From Desmodus rotundus (Eukaryota > Chordata > Mammalia > Chiroptera > Phyllostomidae): a stretch of 64,000 nucleotides of DNA. Location: contig NC_071387.1 in the NCBI RefSeq assembly GCF_022682495.2, positions 198,750,143-198,814,142 on the forward strand, written 5' to 3'. A model generated the notes under the pieces. That model ran no database searches, was not told the origin of the DNA, and was given only the letters and a program-made list of their open reading frames with translations. Made by a program: the position numbers and the translations under genes. Position 1 is the stretch's first letter. Every line of letters begins with the position of its first letter. This document shows positions 11,111 through 23,149 of this stretch, one piece after another.

Positions 11111-12690
11111 AATGAAAATGCATGGTGCTCTCAATAAAAAAAGGGCTAGTTTTAGGAGATTTACCCAGTTATTATTATACACTTATTTCCCCTACTCATT
11201 CTCTTAAGTCTGTCTGGGAGCAGAATTAAGTGTGCAAAATGCCTGTGCTGCACTAAAGCATGTGCTGAACAAATAAATATACTGCCTTTTATGTGGTTAG
11301 TGAGGGGTCAGTATTCCTGTTTTTGGCCACGAAACCCAGGAAAGTTAGCTGGCTCAAATGAAATCAGGACTTAGTCTTGGCTCCATTTTACCACCCTCAC
11401 AAACTGAGGTGATTGATGGTTTTTCTAATTAAGGTAGAAGGGGAGACCCTTTAGGATTCTGATACATTTTCCTGTAAGCACACGGCTAACTGGGTACATG
11501 AGAATAACCTTATGCACTTGATACTTGTGAACAAGTCTTAGGTGATTCTAGGTTGGCTGTACCTGAAATATTTAATAACTGGTATTTTTTGGTTATCCGC
11601 AATCCTCTCACCCTCTCATCTTAGGACTTGAAACACAAAGTAGAAGGGGAAGAAAAAAAAGGCACCCTTGTTTTAGGTCTACTGCATGGATGCAGAACTT
11701 TTTGAAGAGCTCTGCTACAAGAGCAGATTTTATTTGAGTTTTCAAAATAAGAAAATGTCTTTGAAAAGATCATGTGTGATTGAGGCAAGTCACTCCAAAA
11801 AGATGTCTAGGACAGAGGGTAAAAATGTACACCGCATGATGTGTGAGCCTCACTGCATAGAGGGAAGCCAGGAGCTTTAACAGATGGTTTGCTAAAAGCT
11901 GATCTCTCGGATGCAGCCAAAATCCCTAGGTAGTATTAGTCCAGCCTGTTTGATCAGAGGCATTGGAAATAGCTTAAAGAATGCCGTGCCTGTGAAAAGT
12001 GGTGTGAGCCAAGAGGACATTTGAAAGAAATTAAGTCCTTCTAAGCTTATTTGTGCTGCTTGGAATTCCCATTTACAATATGCCCCTGGCAGAAGCACCA
12101 AGCTGCCCAGTAACATAGATGAAGAAGCTTTTCTTTACTGATAGGGGCTTTCTAAAAATACCCGATGAATGTAATAAACCCCGAGGGAGTAAAACGTGTG
12201 TCTTTCTGGAAGGCTGTGAGAGAGGAAACAGGAAAGATAAGCACCTCCATTCTCCCCTTGGGTGCTATGTACTGTCCTCAGTATAGCAATGGTATGGGCT
12301 TCTTTATGTTCTACTTTCCCTTCTGAAATTCCTCCCAACATCTGGATGGCAGCAGCTTGTGAACAAGATATTTCTCCTCCCCACCAAACTTCCAGGGTTA
12401 ATTTCTTTTTCTGAACAAGAAAACCTGAGCTTTATCAATGTAAATGTTATTATTTATTCACAAGTGGCGGCAACATCTTGCGTCTCCTAATGACTAAAGG
12501 TAGGAGCAGGCATGGAGAGTACGCCCTGCTCAGAGAAACGGCAGATCAGGAAGAATGATGACTTGGGTTTATATGCGGGAATAGCCATCAGTGGCTATAC
12601 AGGAATGATTTGGGCTGACTGATAACTATTCAGCTTAGAACTTACTTTTCACTGAAGAACATTTCAGAGGCAGAGTAATCAGACGTATCT
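11110..12690. other. Unique non-coding sequence
   Basis: I see no exon with splice signals, no RNA gene and no repeat family I can name. Short frames at 11686-11880 and in antisense around 11892-12341 show no domain. Confidence 0.45.
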
Positions 12691-12950
12691 AGGCTGGGTT
12701 GTGTTAACTAGCAACCCCCAAATCTCTGTGGTTTAAGACACACACAAAAGTTTTGTTTCTTACACCTAATATGACATTGTGGTTAAGTGGGTGTTCTACT
12801 TACTTAGTCACTCAAGGACACAGTTTAAAAGGGGCTCAGCCATTTTACCACCTGGACCCTGGGGCATCTCAGTTGCTATAACAGACGAAGGGAGAATTAT
12901 AGGTTTTTTCATTAACAGATAAAGCCTTTGGCCTAGAAGTGACACATTTA
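12690..12950 (+). repeat. Unclassified common mammalian interspersed repeat
   Basis: The run 'GCAACCCCCAAATCTCTGTG', 'TTTCTTACACCTAATATGAC', 'CACTCAAGGACACAG', 'CTCAGCCATTTTACCACCTG' and 'GCCTAGAAGTGACACAT' follows the order of a repeat family that I recognise but cannot name with confidence. A second, more diverged relative lies at 38005-38500 in the same orientation. Confidence 0.45.
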
Positions 12951-12989
12951 TTTATTTGTCTTATTTTCATTTTTTTTTTTGCCATTAGA

Positions 12990-13085
12990 ATATCTTCCAA
13001 GAGATTAGGGACCTTGCTTGTCTTGTTCAACATTGTATCCTTTGTACATAGTAGACATCGGACAAATATTTGTTAAATGAATGAA
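12990..13085 (+). repeat. L2 LINE 3' end
   Basis: 'GAGATTAGGGACCTTGCTTG', 'GTATCCTTTGTACATAGTAG' and 'ACAAATATTTGTTAAATGAA' correspond to the conserved 3' terminus of L2, which ends in short TGAA-type repeats. Confidence 0.7.
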
Positions 13086-13344
13086 TTCAAAAGGGGTTGG
13101 ACAGGATCTTTTGGAGGCTAGAGTTAGCAATGATGCTTCAGTGTCTATAAAAATAGGCATTTTCAGCTGAACCTGGTAAGTCATACCTAAAAATGAGGAA
13201 GTGAAGGAACACATGGTATCCACAAGACCAAGAGCAAAAACAATGATGAAAGATCAGTGATCCTGGGTGGCTCAGGCAAACTTGGATTCAAAGAATGACT
13301 TCTATACTCACAAATGTCAGTGTACTGCCTGCACTTGAGTGTGG

Positions 13345-13832
13345 TAGCCAGCTACCGAGATGGCCCTAATGATCTCAGCCTCCTGTTGTTCGTGTACTTG
13401 TGCATTTGCTTTCACACTGAGTCAGGGCTGCCCCGGTGTGGCCAGTGGAATACAGCAGAAGTTGACAGTGTGTGACTCCCAGAGCTAGGTCATAGCAGGC
13501 ATGGCAGCTTCAGCCCTGCTCTCTTGGGTCACCTGCTCGGAGGAAGCCAGCATCCATGCCGTGAAGACACTCAGGCAGCTGTGGCGACATCCACACGGAG
13601 ACGCTCCAACCAAAGGCCAGCAGCGACTTGCCAGCAAACTGCCTGACCTACCTTGGCTGTATCTTCCAGCCCCAGTCAAGCCTTTAGATGACTACAGTCT
13701 CGTGAGAGACCCTGAGCAGATTCTGACTTTCTGATCTGTAAAAACTCCAAGGAATAATAACTGACTGTTACGGCTTTAAGCCACTAACTTTTGGGGTGAT
13801 TTGTTACACAGCCATACTCACTGGAACACTGA
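13345..13832 (+). mobile_element. MaLR (MLT-like) solo LTR, sense, diverged
   Basis: The 3' part 'TACGGCTTTAAGCCACTAAC', 'TTTTGGGGTGATTTGTTACA' and 'CACTGGAACAC' is the standard tail of MLT-type LTRs. The upstream part carries 'GGCCAGTGGAATACAGCAGA' and 'GCAGCTTCAGCCCTGCTCTC', also in the expected order. The open frames at 13485-13734 on both strands lie inside it and are not genes. Confidence 0.65.
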
Positions 13833-13839
13833 AATTTCT

Positions 13840-16800
13840 TTAAATTTCCAAGAGTTTTCTACTTTCCAGGATATTCACCTTCTTTAAATGAGATGGGAAA
13901 GAAACAGAGGTGAGGGATGGAAGTGCCGTGAGCTTAGTCAGTCAGGTGAACCAAATCAACTCTGCCCATTAACTGAGTAACAGGTGGCTTGGACTGACTG
14001 TCCACACGAGGCTGTATCAAACTAGTGTTAGGAGCCGTGCCAACACAAACAGCTTATTGAATGAATTTTTCATTTTAGAACTGATTGGCCAACATGTAGG
14101 AAGTTCTTATGTTCAAATTCGGAAGCTCAACAACATAAGCTAGATTTTTTGCTCTGAGGTGGGGAATCCAAGTTTTATAGATTTTTTTTTTTTTTAGAAG
14201 TATAGTTTGGGATAAGTTCTGCCAACTTGAATGGGACGTATGATTTTAGATCTGTTACCAGGAACACAGTGTGTCACTTTTAGGTGGTGGAACTTCAGAT
14301 GCCTCTCTTGAAGATCGGCCTATCACTGGAACAGCTGACTTGTTACGTGTGTACAAAAATGCTTGACTTTTGGCCTTCTTATGAAGTGACCTGCCAGTTC
14401 ATAAAATATTGCTCTGCTCTCAGACCTCAGGGAATTAAAAATGTGTGGGTACATCTGTTTGAAATTCTCTGAAGTTCTTGGCTTCATGCTCACCTTTGAC
14501 TCTTTCCCTTTTGACCTGCTATGCTTATCTTAGTGGATTTCTGAAAATCTGTTTAGATGTCAGTGTGAAGGAGGAGATTCTTTAGTCTCTATAGTTCTCA
14601 TTAGGAGGATGTCATTCTTCTAGGACTTACTGCTTTTCACTCTGGCCTTGAACACAGCTTGCTGTGAAGTGCCCCAGCCCTCTGACCTACTAGGCCATAG
14701 AATGAGAAAAAGGCCTTGCTTGCCTCTGCTTGCATTTTTCAAGCCAGGCCTTATATTCCTATAACATCTTAATGAAACCATTCTTTTTGCACAGAAGCTT
14801 CTTTGACCTCTTTTTGGGAACCTACTCCAATACTCTGTGGCTCTTGTTCATAAGAACATTCTTTTTCCTAATATCTAGTCTAAACTTTTCCTTCCTTAGC
14901 TGAAGGCTTTTTGTTCCCCATTTTTTGAAACTACAAGTGATTCCCTTTCCTCACTGAAGACTAAACTTTATACCTAATGGCTAGAATGTCAAACAAACAT
15001 TAATCTTGTCTCCTGACTCTTTACAGATGGAGGAATGCCCGAAAGCAATTTAGGTTTAGACAGCAGAAGTATTTGTGTAGTGTTACTTAACCTCTGATTC
15101 ATCTTCTCAAATCATCTTGGATTAAGCTTTAGTTCTCAAAGATGCCAACAGCATAAGAATCTACCTTGAAACTTCACAATCATTCCATACTTCTACATTT
15201 CATTTTAAATTATGTCTCTCCCTTACATAAGCCACCTACTGTAAAAAGGACACTTATACATTTGCAAAGGACCATTTATATGCCTCGGCAATACATGTAT
15301 CAGGTTTGAAAATTTCTCTTCATAGATAGGACCTACTCTAAGACCACTTAATATGCAAAAAATTCATACTTTCCAAAAAGCTATGTAAGGGGCAATTGTT
15401 CATACCCAGGCAAACCTCCCTGCTTCCCCTCCCTCCAAACACACACACACATGGGCCAGTCACACCGAAATTCCACCTTAGGGAATGTAGCCCTTAGGGA
15501 TAACTAGCTCAAGCTTTTAATGTAAATGCCCTGGGGGGACACTGGCATTTCTTGATATTCTCTCTTCACACTTTGACAACCAAATATAAAGAGTTGGAAA
15601 TGGAATGAACTAGTCTGTTGAAGCAGTAGCCACTTATTCCTTTTAAAGTGAACTAGTTTGATCTACTGTTTACTCTTAAAATAGTTCACTGGAATCCTGA
15701 TTTTGAGCTAATGAGAATTTTCATGTGCAAGGGGTAACGGCAGAGGATCTGGGCAGGGAGTGGTGATGATGAGCAAAGGACAATTTTCAAGTGAGCAGGA
15801 GGACTGAGCTCATTACTAAGGAGTTGGGGACAGTTAGAAGGCAGACGAATTGCACGGAAGGGCATCTGTTCTCCATCTCAAGTCGAATATGCTTCACCTG
15901 CCTTTATTTCTTCTACTGCATGCACTCGAGAGATTCTAAAAACTATGCGAAGTTGCTGGTTTGCTGGTCTGCCACTGCTAGCGGGCTCCCTGAAGACAGG
16001 ACACCCGAGGGCACAGGAGCAGGCAGGTGTTGTGGAGGGCACACTGCGGGATGCAGGAGCGTAGAAGCCAGAAGGAATAAAGCTGCAAGCGAAAATACCA
16101 GCTGTCAAAAGTAAACCTGAATAAAACCCCGGTACAAATACCCCATTAGCTAAGAAGATTTTCAATAATGCTGAGGGTAGCCTGTCTGAATGTGGAGTGT
16201 ACTGCATGAAGTTTCATGCTTATAGTAACGGAGTGAAAGGGGTTTGAGGAATACTGATTCACACTCGGGTAGCAAATTTCACAGGAGGAAGAAAAAGGAG
16301 TTAAGTGGTCCAGGGAAGAGAAAGTAAGTTCAAATGATCTATTGAAAGAAGTGGTGGTGATGATGATGGTGATGATGACACATTTATTAATAACTTGATT
16401 ATATCTTTATGAAGGTTAAGTTAATAAAAGTCACTTGATAGGCAGCCTAATGGGGAATTGTGGTGGGAAGAATCCCTATTCATTGAGTGTCCATTAACTT
16501 TTATGTAAATTCGGACACTACATGTTGACCGGGTGTTTGCACAAATCATCCCTTGGTCCCAGGTCTCCACACGTGCATGGGACTATGATTAGAATTTAGT
16601 CCTAAGCTTCCAAAACAATGAAAACCAGCCTGGGACCAGTTTAATATACTTAGAAGAATCTTTTTTAGAGGAGTGTTTTGTGAATCACAGAAATACATAC
16701 TTGCAAAAAAGGGTGAAAATCGCTTCTGCTTCGTGATGATAGCGGGCTTCTAAAATGGCACAAACTCAGAATTGGATCACAGACGCACGATTGGATCCTC

Positions 16801-17440
16801 CTGCTTGTTAGGCGTTCTCTCTTCTGGAAGGACACACTGTAGCTCAGCTCAGCTATATTTTAAAAAGTAATACATAAAATTGGGAAATGTTATTTTCATA
16901 ATTGGAAAAGTGGAGCTTCAGCATTTTAATTTATGAGATCAACCCAGTTGCTGCGTATTTCAGAGCGTGACTTCTTCATTCTCAGTTCTGTCCCTCATCT
17001 CTTGCAGTTCTTAAGGGACAATAATCTATGACTACAGCCAAAAAGCCTGAAACAGCCACAACCAAAATGACTTGATTTTTTCTTGAACATATTATCTGAT
17101 TCTTCTCTAAGGATAACGGATGGATTTCAGACCGAATGCTTCCACTGGCCCATAAAGTAAAAACATGTAGTGACCACCCCCACACTACATTATCACAGCC
17201 CAGTTATTGGAGGTGGCTGGTGGAGGGGATAATGGGAACTCAGCAGAGCCAAGAGCTCGTAGGAAGAACTTGGTGTCACATTGGACTTTTCACTCACTAT
17301 AGTAAATCACACTGAAAAATGCTGAAGAGTCAGAACACGAGATCAGCTCCAAAGATATTAATCAGGAAGCGGTCATCTTTGTGGGAAACAATGCCAAGAT
17401 GAATGCAGTCGCCGTGAGAAATTAGGAAGCGTGAAGTTAG
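13840..17440. other. Unique non-coding sequence
   Basis: No gene recognised. Frames at 14284-14472, 15791-16114 and 15878-16207 have no known domain. The last two overlap on opposite strands in a locally GC-rich stretch. Minor simple repeats are an (AC)n near 15438-15451 and GAT/GGT repeats near 16352-16380. Confidence 0.4.
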
Positions 17441-17735
17441 AGCTGTGGTTATGTGAATGTTCATATTCTTAAAAACACACTGAAATACATAGGGGTGAGA
17501 GGGTGTGATGCAAGCAACCTACTCTCAACTGGTCCAAAAAATAATTTTATACATGTGTGTGATTCTATCTGTCTATCGACAGAGAGGGAGAAAAGAAAGA
17601 GGACAAAAAAAAGAAAAGAAGGGAGAGAAAGAAATGTAATCGATAATGTAAATGGAAGCAATATGTTGACAATAGGTGACATTCTTGCAGCTTTTCTGAA
17701 TGTTTGAAGTTATTTCCACATCCAAAGATGAAAAA
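17440..17735 (+). repeat. Ancient L1 3'UTR fragment (possible)
   Basis: The end 'TTGACAATAGGTGACATTCT', 'TGCAGCTTTTCTGAATGTTT' and 'GAAGTTATTTCCA' resembles the 3' terminus of old L1M elements. A purine-rich tract at 17581-17630 precedes it. Diverged and without a clear 5' boundary. Confidence 0.35.
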
Positions 17736-18125
17736 AGTACACACACACAAAGGGAAATTAACTGTGAGTGTTGCTGCCTAAGCCCTATTTCTCCACTATC
17801 ATTCCTCCCCATGCCTAACCACCTCAAGAATTTCTTTGGAATCTTTCAAACGACCAAACTCTTCATGCTTTCTCTGAGACATTAAAGAATGCTAGTGTCC
17901 TTTGTCACTCCCTGTTCCTTTTGCTGAAGGCCATGATTTCTATGACTTCAGAAAACACAAATTTGGAGGACAGAGGACACCCCTCTGAGGCCACAGAATT
18001 CAGCCATTCAATGTGCTGTTTGTCAAATCTTTGCTGGGGACTAGGCCCCTCTGTGCTCATATCCCTAGACTCCCAGGGTCCTGCCCTGGGCCTTCTTTGC
18101 TTAGCCAGGTATCTGTAGCCTAGAG

Positions 18126-18410
18126 CAGGAATTTTCAACCGCTGTGCTGTGGCATGCTGGTGCGCCACAAGAATTTTTAAAACATGCACTACCTGACTAT
18201 TCAGTCAGGGACACTGCTTTTTCCCTTAGATGGTCAAATAAGAGAAATCACAATAGCTAACACAACAATAGCCATCCGGTGTGAATGAATCAAAATTATA
18301 CCCATTTTTGGTTAGATTGGCAAAAAAATATAATATCTTTTTTGGTGTGCTGCAAGATTTTAGAAATTAGTTTATGTGTGCCACGAGGTGGAAGAGGTTG
18401 AAAACCTCTG
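18126..18410. mobile_element. Non-autonomous hAT-type DNA transposon, 285 bp
   Basis: The element runs from CAGGAATTTTCAACC to GGTTGAAAACCTCTG. Those ends form terminal inverted repeats that pair at 13 of 15 positions. The octamers outside it, GCCTAGAG (18118-18125) and ACCTAAAG (18411-18418), agree at six of eight positions, as expected for a decayed 8-bp hAT duplication. Inside the ends, 'TGTGCTGTGGCATGCTGGTG' on the left answers 'GTGTGCCACGAGGTGGAAGA' on the right. There is no transposase frame, so it would have been mobilised by an autonomous hAT in trans. Non-autonomous hATs are known to have been active in bats. The exact family name was not assigned. Confidence 0.85.
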
Positions 18411-18754
18411 ACCTAAAGGGTGGAAGTGGCCCTTCAGCCTTGTCTCTTTCAGTGGCAGCTTGGAATGCCATGTGATGAGCCCCCTTATGTGTTTGCCAGC
18501 AGGAGAACGTTTGTGTTATTTCAAGTTCTCAAGGGTTGGTTTCCCAGGACAAAGATGTTTAAATTATATTTGTTAATTGACTCATGAATTTTCTTTGAAA
18601 GAGGCTGAGAAACTGTAAACATGTTTACAGGAAGTATAGTGTCATGTTCGGACATCAAACACTTCACTGCAATAAAGGAAGTGATGTCACGAAGGCTGCC
18701 GAAGAGGCCCGAGTGGCAGGCAGCAGGGCCTCTCCCACGGTGCTGTGTGAGCAT

Positions 18755-18830
18755 AATGACGTGCCAGGCAGTTGTAGTTGGCACTCAATAAATATTTGCT
18801 GAATGAATGAATAAATGAATGAATGCTAGA
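18755..18830 (+). repeat. L2 LINE 3' end
   Basis: 'GACGTGCCAGGCAGTTGTAG', 'GCACTCAATAAATATTTGCT' and a GAATGAAT tail form the typical L2 3' terminus. Confidence 0.7.
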
Positions 18831-19140
18831 AACAGTGAGTAACACAGGAGTCCAGAGGAAGGAAGAAAATATTTTTGAGTAAGATGATAGTTTGCAAATG
18901 GAGCTCTGCCAGCTTTGGGGGTTCATGAGTCCCCCTCTTGGGCAGCTGTGGAGTGATGGGGAGAAGTACAGAGGACAGATCAAGTGGAGCTGCTCTGGGC
19001 CCTCTTCCTACATTTCAATGGATATTTTATCTGCTTTACCTGCTGAGCAAAGAGACCTGCATTATAAGCACTTGAAAAGCACTGGACGGGGAGTCAGGAA
19101 ACACTTCCTTGGAGCACCTAAAGAGGAGAGAATTTGAATG

Positions 19141-20985
19141 AGAAGAAATAATCCCATTCACAATTGCTTCAAAAAGAATAAAATACTTGGGAATAAATTT
19201 AACCAATAATGTAAAGAACCTGTATTTGGAAAATTATAAGGCATTGAGGAGAGAAATTGAAGACACAAATCAGTGGAAACATATACTGTGTTCATATATA
19301 GGAAGAATTAACATCATTAAAATGTCCATACTACCCAAATCAATCTATAGATTCAACCAAATCCCATCAAGATACTGGTGGCATGTTTCACAGAACTAGA
19401 GTAAATATTCCAAAAATTTATTTGGAACCACAAAAGACCCCAAATAGCCATAGCAATGTTGAGAAATAAGAACAAAGTTGGAGGTATCACACTACCTGAT
19501 ATCAAAATACATGATAAGGCCATAGTAACCAAAACAGCATAGTTCTGACATAAAAACAGACATATAGATCAATGGAACAGAATAGAGAGCCCAGAAATAA
19601 GCCCACACTTTTATGGTCAATTAATATTTGACAAAGGAGGTAAAAACATACAATGGGTTAAAGGTAATCTTTTTGATACATGGTGTTGGGAAAATTGGAC
19701 AGATACATACAAAAAAAATGAATACACAAAAATAAACTCAAAATGGATTAAAGACTTAAGTGTTAGACTCAAAACCATAAAAATTCTAGAAGAAAATATA
19801 GGCAGTAAAATCTTGAACATTTCTTGTAGCAGCATTTTTTCTGATATATTGCCTCAGTCAGGGCAAACAAAGGAAAAAATAAACAAATGGGACTAGGTCA
19901 AATTAAAAAGGTTTTGCACAGCAAAGGAAAAGACAACAAAATTAAAAGATAACGCACTGAATGGGAGAACACATTCACTACTACATCTGATAAAGGGTTA
20001 ATATCCAAAATTTACAAAGAATCTCTAAAACCCAACACCAAAAAACCAAACAATCTAATTAAAAAATGGGCAAAAGACCTGAATAGACAATTCTCCAAAG
20101 AGGACATACAAATGGCTAATAGACATATGAAAAGGTGCTCAACATCATTAGCGGTCAGAGAGATGCAAATTAAAACCACAATGAGATACCACTCACACCT
20201 GCCAGGATGGCTATGAACAATACATCAACAAACAATAAATGCCAGCAAGGATGTGAAGAAAAGGGAACCTTAGTGCACTGTTGGTGGGAATGCAGACTGG
20301 TGCAGCCACTGTGGAAAACAGTATGGAGTTAGCTCAAAAAATTAGAAATGGAACTGACTTATGACCCAGCAGTTCCACTTCTGAAAATATATCTGATGAA
20401 TCCCAAAATACTCACTTGAAAGAATATATGGACCCCTATGTTCATTGCAGTGTTATTTACAGTAGCCAAGATTTGGAAGCAGCCCAAGTGTCTGTCAATA
20501 GATGAGTGGATAAAGAGCTGTGGTGCATTAAAATAATGGAATAATACTTGGCTGTAAAAAAGGAGGAAACCTTACCTTTTTCAGCAGCATGAATGACCTG
20601 GAAAGCATTATGCTAAGTGAAATACGCCAGCCAGAGAAAGACAAATACTACATGATTTTACTCATATGTGAAATCTAGTGAACAAACTGAACTAACAAGC
20701 AAAATAGACAGACTCATATAGAGAGCAGGCTGACAGCTGTTGGGGGTGGAGTGGGGTAGAGGGATTGAGCATAAAAAAAGAAAGAGAAAAAAACTCACGG
20801 ACACAGACAACAGTGTGGTGATTGCCTGGGGGATGAGGATGGGGGAAGGTAGAATAGAATAATGGAAAGAGGCTTGACCTGGGGTGGTGAACACACAATA
20901 CAGTGTACAGATGACGTGTTGTGGAAATGCACCCCCGAATCCTGTATAATTTTGTTAATCAGTGTCACCCCACCATTCAGTCAAA
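19141..20985 (+). mobile_element. 5'-truncated L1, ORF2 distal half plus 3'UTR
   Basis: Starting at AGAAGAAATAATCCC the sequence follows L1 ORF2 downstream of the reverse-transcriptase core: 'ATAAAATACTTGGGAATAAA', 'TATATAGGAAGAATTAACAT', 'ATGCAAATTAAAACCACAAT' and 'AACCTTAGTGCACTGTTGGT'. It then passes into a 3'UTR with 'ACACAGACAACAGTGTGGTG' and a terminal 'CAGTGTCACCCCACCA'. Frames are broken by stops and indels; the longest piece is about 70 codons (19187-19399). The 3' end matches the small insertion at 53049-53293 but not the G-rich type at 9254-10605, so at least two L1 3'UTR lineages are present. Confidence 0.85.
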
Positions 20986-20989
20986 AGGC

Positions 20990-23015
20990 AAAAAAGGCGC
21001 TGGGGAGACAACAGCATTTTGGTGCTGTAATGCAAAGTGGGGGACCACCTACATGGCTTATTTTACCCTTTTCACCAAAGCAGAACCCCCAAAAAGCAAG
21101 GTTTCAGGAAGGCTGGGAGCAGGAAAGGGTTAAAATGCACCTTGTTTACTTGTGTAAAACCTCAAAAACCAACAACCTCTGACCACAATTTAGGGGTAGA
21201 AGAGCCTAGTGAGCTTCAGGTTACCTTGCTCTGGGGCCATCAGTCACTCATACTTCCATTAGGGTTCCAGAGAATCAAAATTATCAAAGGCCTGTAAACA
21301 TTCCTTCCATAACTTTCCATCTTAAAGGGACATGGCTTATTCTGTAAAAGAGGGAAATGGGGCCCAAAGGGACGGTGAGTGTGGATAGTGTTGGTATGTG
21401 AATTCCGAGAAACCCTGAATGAACCCATTATCCAAACAGTAACAATTTACATGTGCTTTTGGTTTCACTTTGCCGGTGCATTTCTAAGACTCTGTCAAAT
21501 ATCTTTTTACTGTATTATCTGTAAGAGAGAAAATGCCACAAAACTTTTAATAGATAGTCATTAATGCATCTTGGGTCACTTGTGCTCATGTGATTAGTCT
21601 GCTGTTCAGATAAATATCCAACCATATTTGGATCAGATCCTGTGGCTAAATGTGGACCTCCAGACGTCAGAACAGAATCTTGTCTCTTGCTTGCCCGATT
21701 CTCATTAAATCAGAAGACTCAGGCAGGATGAACATGAAGCAGCACCAGTCTGTGATCTCATGGTTGCAGAGAGCACAAAGCCATGGAGCAGGAAGGAAAC
21801 CTGGGTCACTATGAGCAAGGTGGTATCAGCGGCCCGGGACGGAACTGCTCTGTGAACTCCGAGGTGTATGTGCTCCCCTGTTAGGATGAATACTATGTAG
21901 TGATCAACTCAAATCCTTCATAGACACAATTCTCTCCTATAAACTACCTACGCAGTACAGCTTGTGTTAGCTTAGTACAGTATTACCCAAGACCAGTGCA
22001 TATCGGCCCCCCACAAAAAAAGGTCACTTTTGCTGAATGAAACATGTACCATCACTTTCCCTGGGAGTTCTGGTCATGCTTACTGAAGCTGGGTGGTAGG
22101 ATCTCACATCACATTCATTCCTGAAACAGACCTTCATTCCTAGAGTATTGACAGCCCTTGGAGTTGACAGCAGAGTTCTAGGTCCCAACGGAAATGCTGA
22201 GTACTTAAACAAGATGCCTAGTAAAATATATTAGCCCCATGGACACTGCTGGTCCAAGTTTTGGTTTACTGACTGCAGCAGTGTGTTATAGTGGCCTTGA
22301 AATGCTGCAGAGAAAAGCCACAAAGAAAAGTCAAGGGCAGGCAGGTACTTCAAACCTACCTGGTGCTTTTTTCTTCCCACTTAGACGTTAGTCTTAGGAT
22401 AAATTATTATGAGGAAGCAGCTCTGGGTAGATGTGCTTTCAGGTGGTGGAACATTTGCTTGCAAAGAGGGTTTCAGGAAAAGCATGATGGTTGGATGAAG
22501 ACAGATGGAAGTTAAAGATTAATCCAGTTGAAGTTTGTTTTACAGGGAAGAAAATTGGGGAAGATTAAGAGAGAGGACATTACGTGGCTTACACAGGATG
22601 ACATGGTCTGATACAGACTAGGGGGGATCTGGAAACCAGTGTGTCTCCGAGACCAATGTTTTTATATATTTTCCTGGTGTCCATTTGAAATTGTTTCTCT
22701 GGAGCTTTATCGTGGAATCACAAAAGAGAAGTATTCAAAATACTACTCATCTTATTGTAAGCCATAATGCAATACATTTGCTTGATGAACAAGGCTAGTG
22801 ACCATTTTTCCTGGAACACTTGAAAACTCAAGCTGGTCTCTTTGTACTTTACTATATTTACTAATTTACCATTTCTATATTTGCGTCTTGAGTTTTAGAA
22901 ACACATAAAAAATGTTTATTTGCAAATGACGTGTGCAAAAGCACCTATGGTACAGTTAGACAATTTCTTATTTTAACCCCCAAAACTCTTCCAGTGAGAG
23001 TCAAACAGTCATGCA
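20990..23015. other. Unique non-coding sequence
   Basis: Nothing coding recognised. Three frames overlap at 20862-21297 across the L1 3' end and its flank, with no domain. The G-rich stretch 'GCAAAGTGGGGGACCACC' near 21033 is the only compositional oddity. Confidence 0.4.
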
Positions 23016-23019
23016 GCTA

Positions 23020-23145
23020 TATCTTTGTCACCAGTCAAGGAGTCCAGGGAAGTTTACCATTGACTTGCTAGGTGACCTTGCCTAAGTCAGCAGACCTCTC
23101 TATGCTTTTTTCCTTCCCATCTATAAAATCAGGCACCATGTAGAT
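23020..23145 (+). repeat. MIR SINE
   Basis: 'CTTGCTAGGTGACCTTGCCT', 'AGTCAGCAGACCTCTCTATG' and 'CTATAAAATCAGGCACCATG' correspond to MIR core and 3' sequence in sense orientation. Confidence 0.6.
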
Positions 23146-23149
23146 AAAC

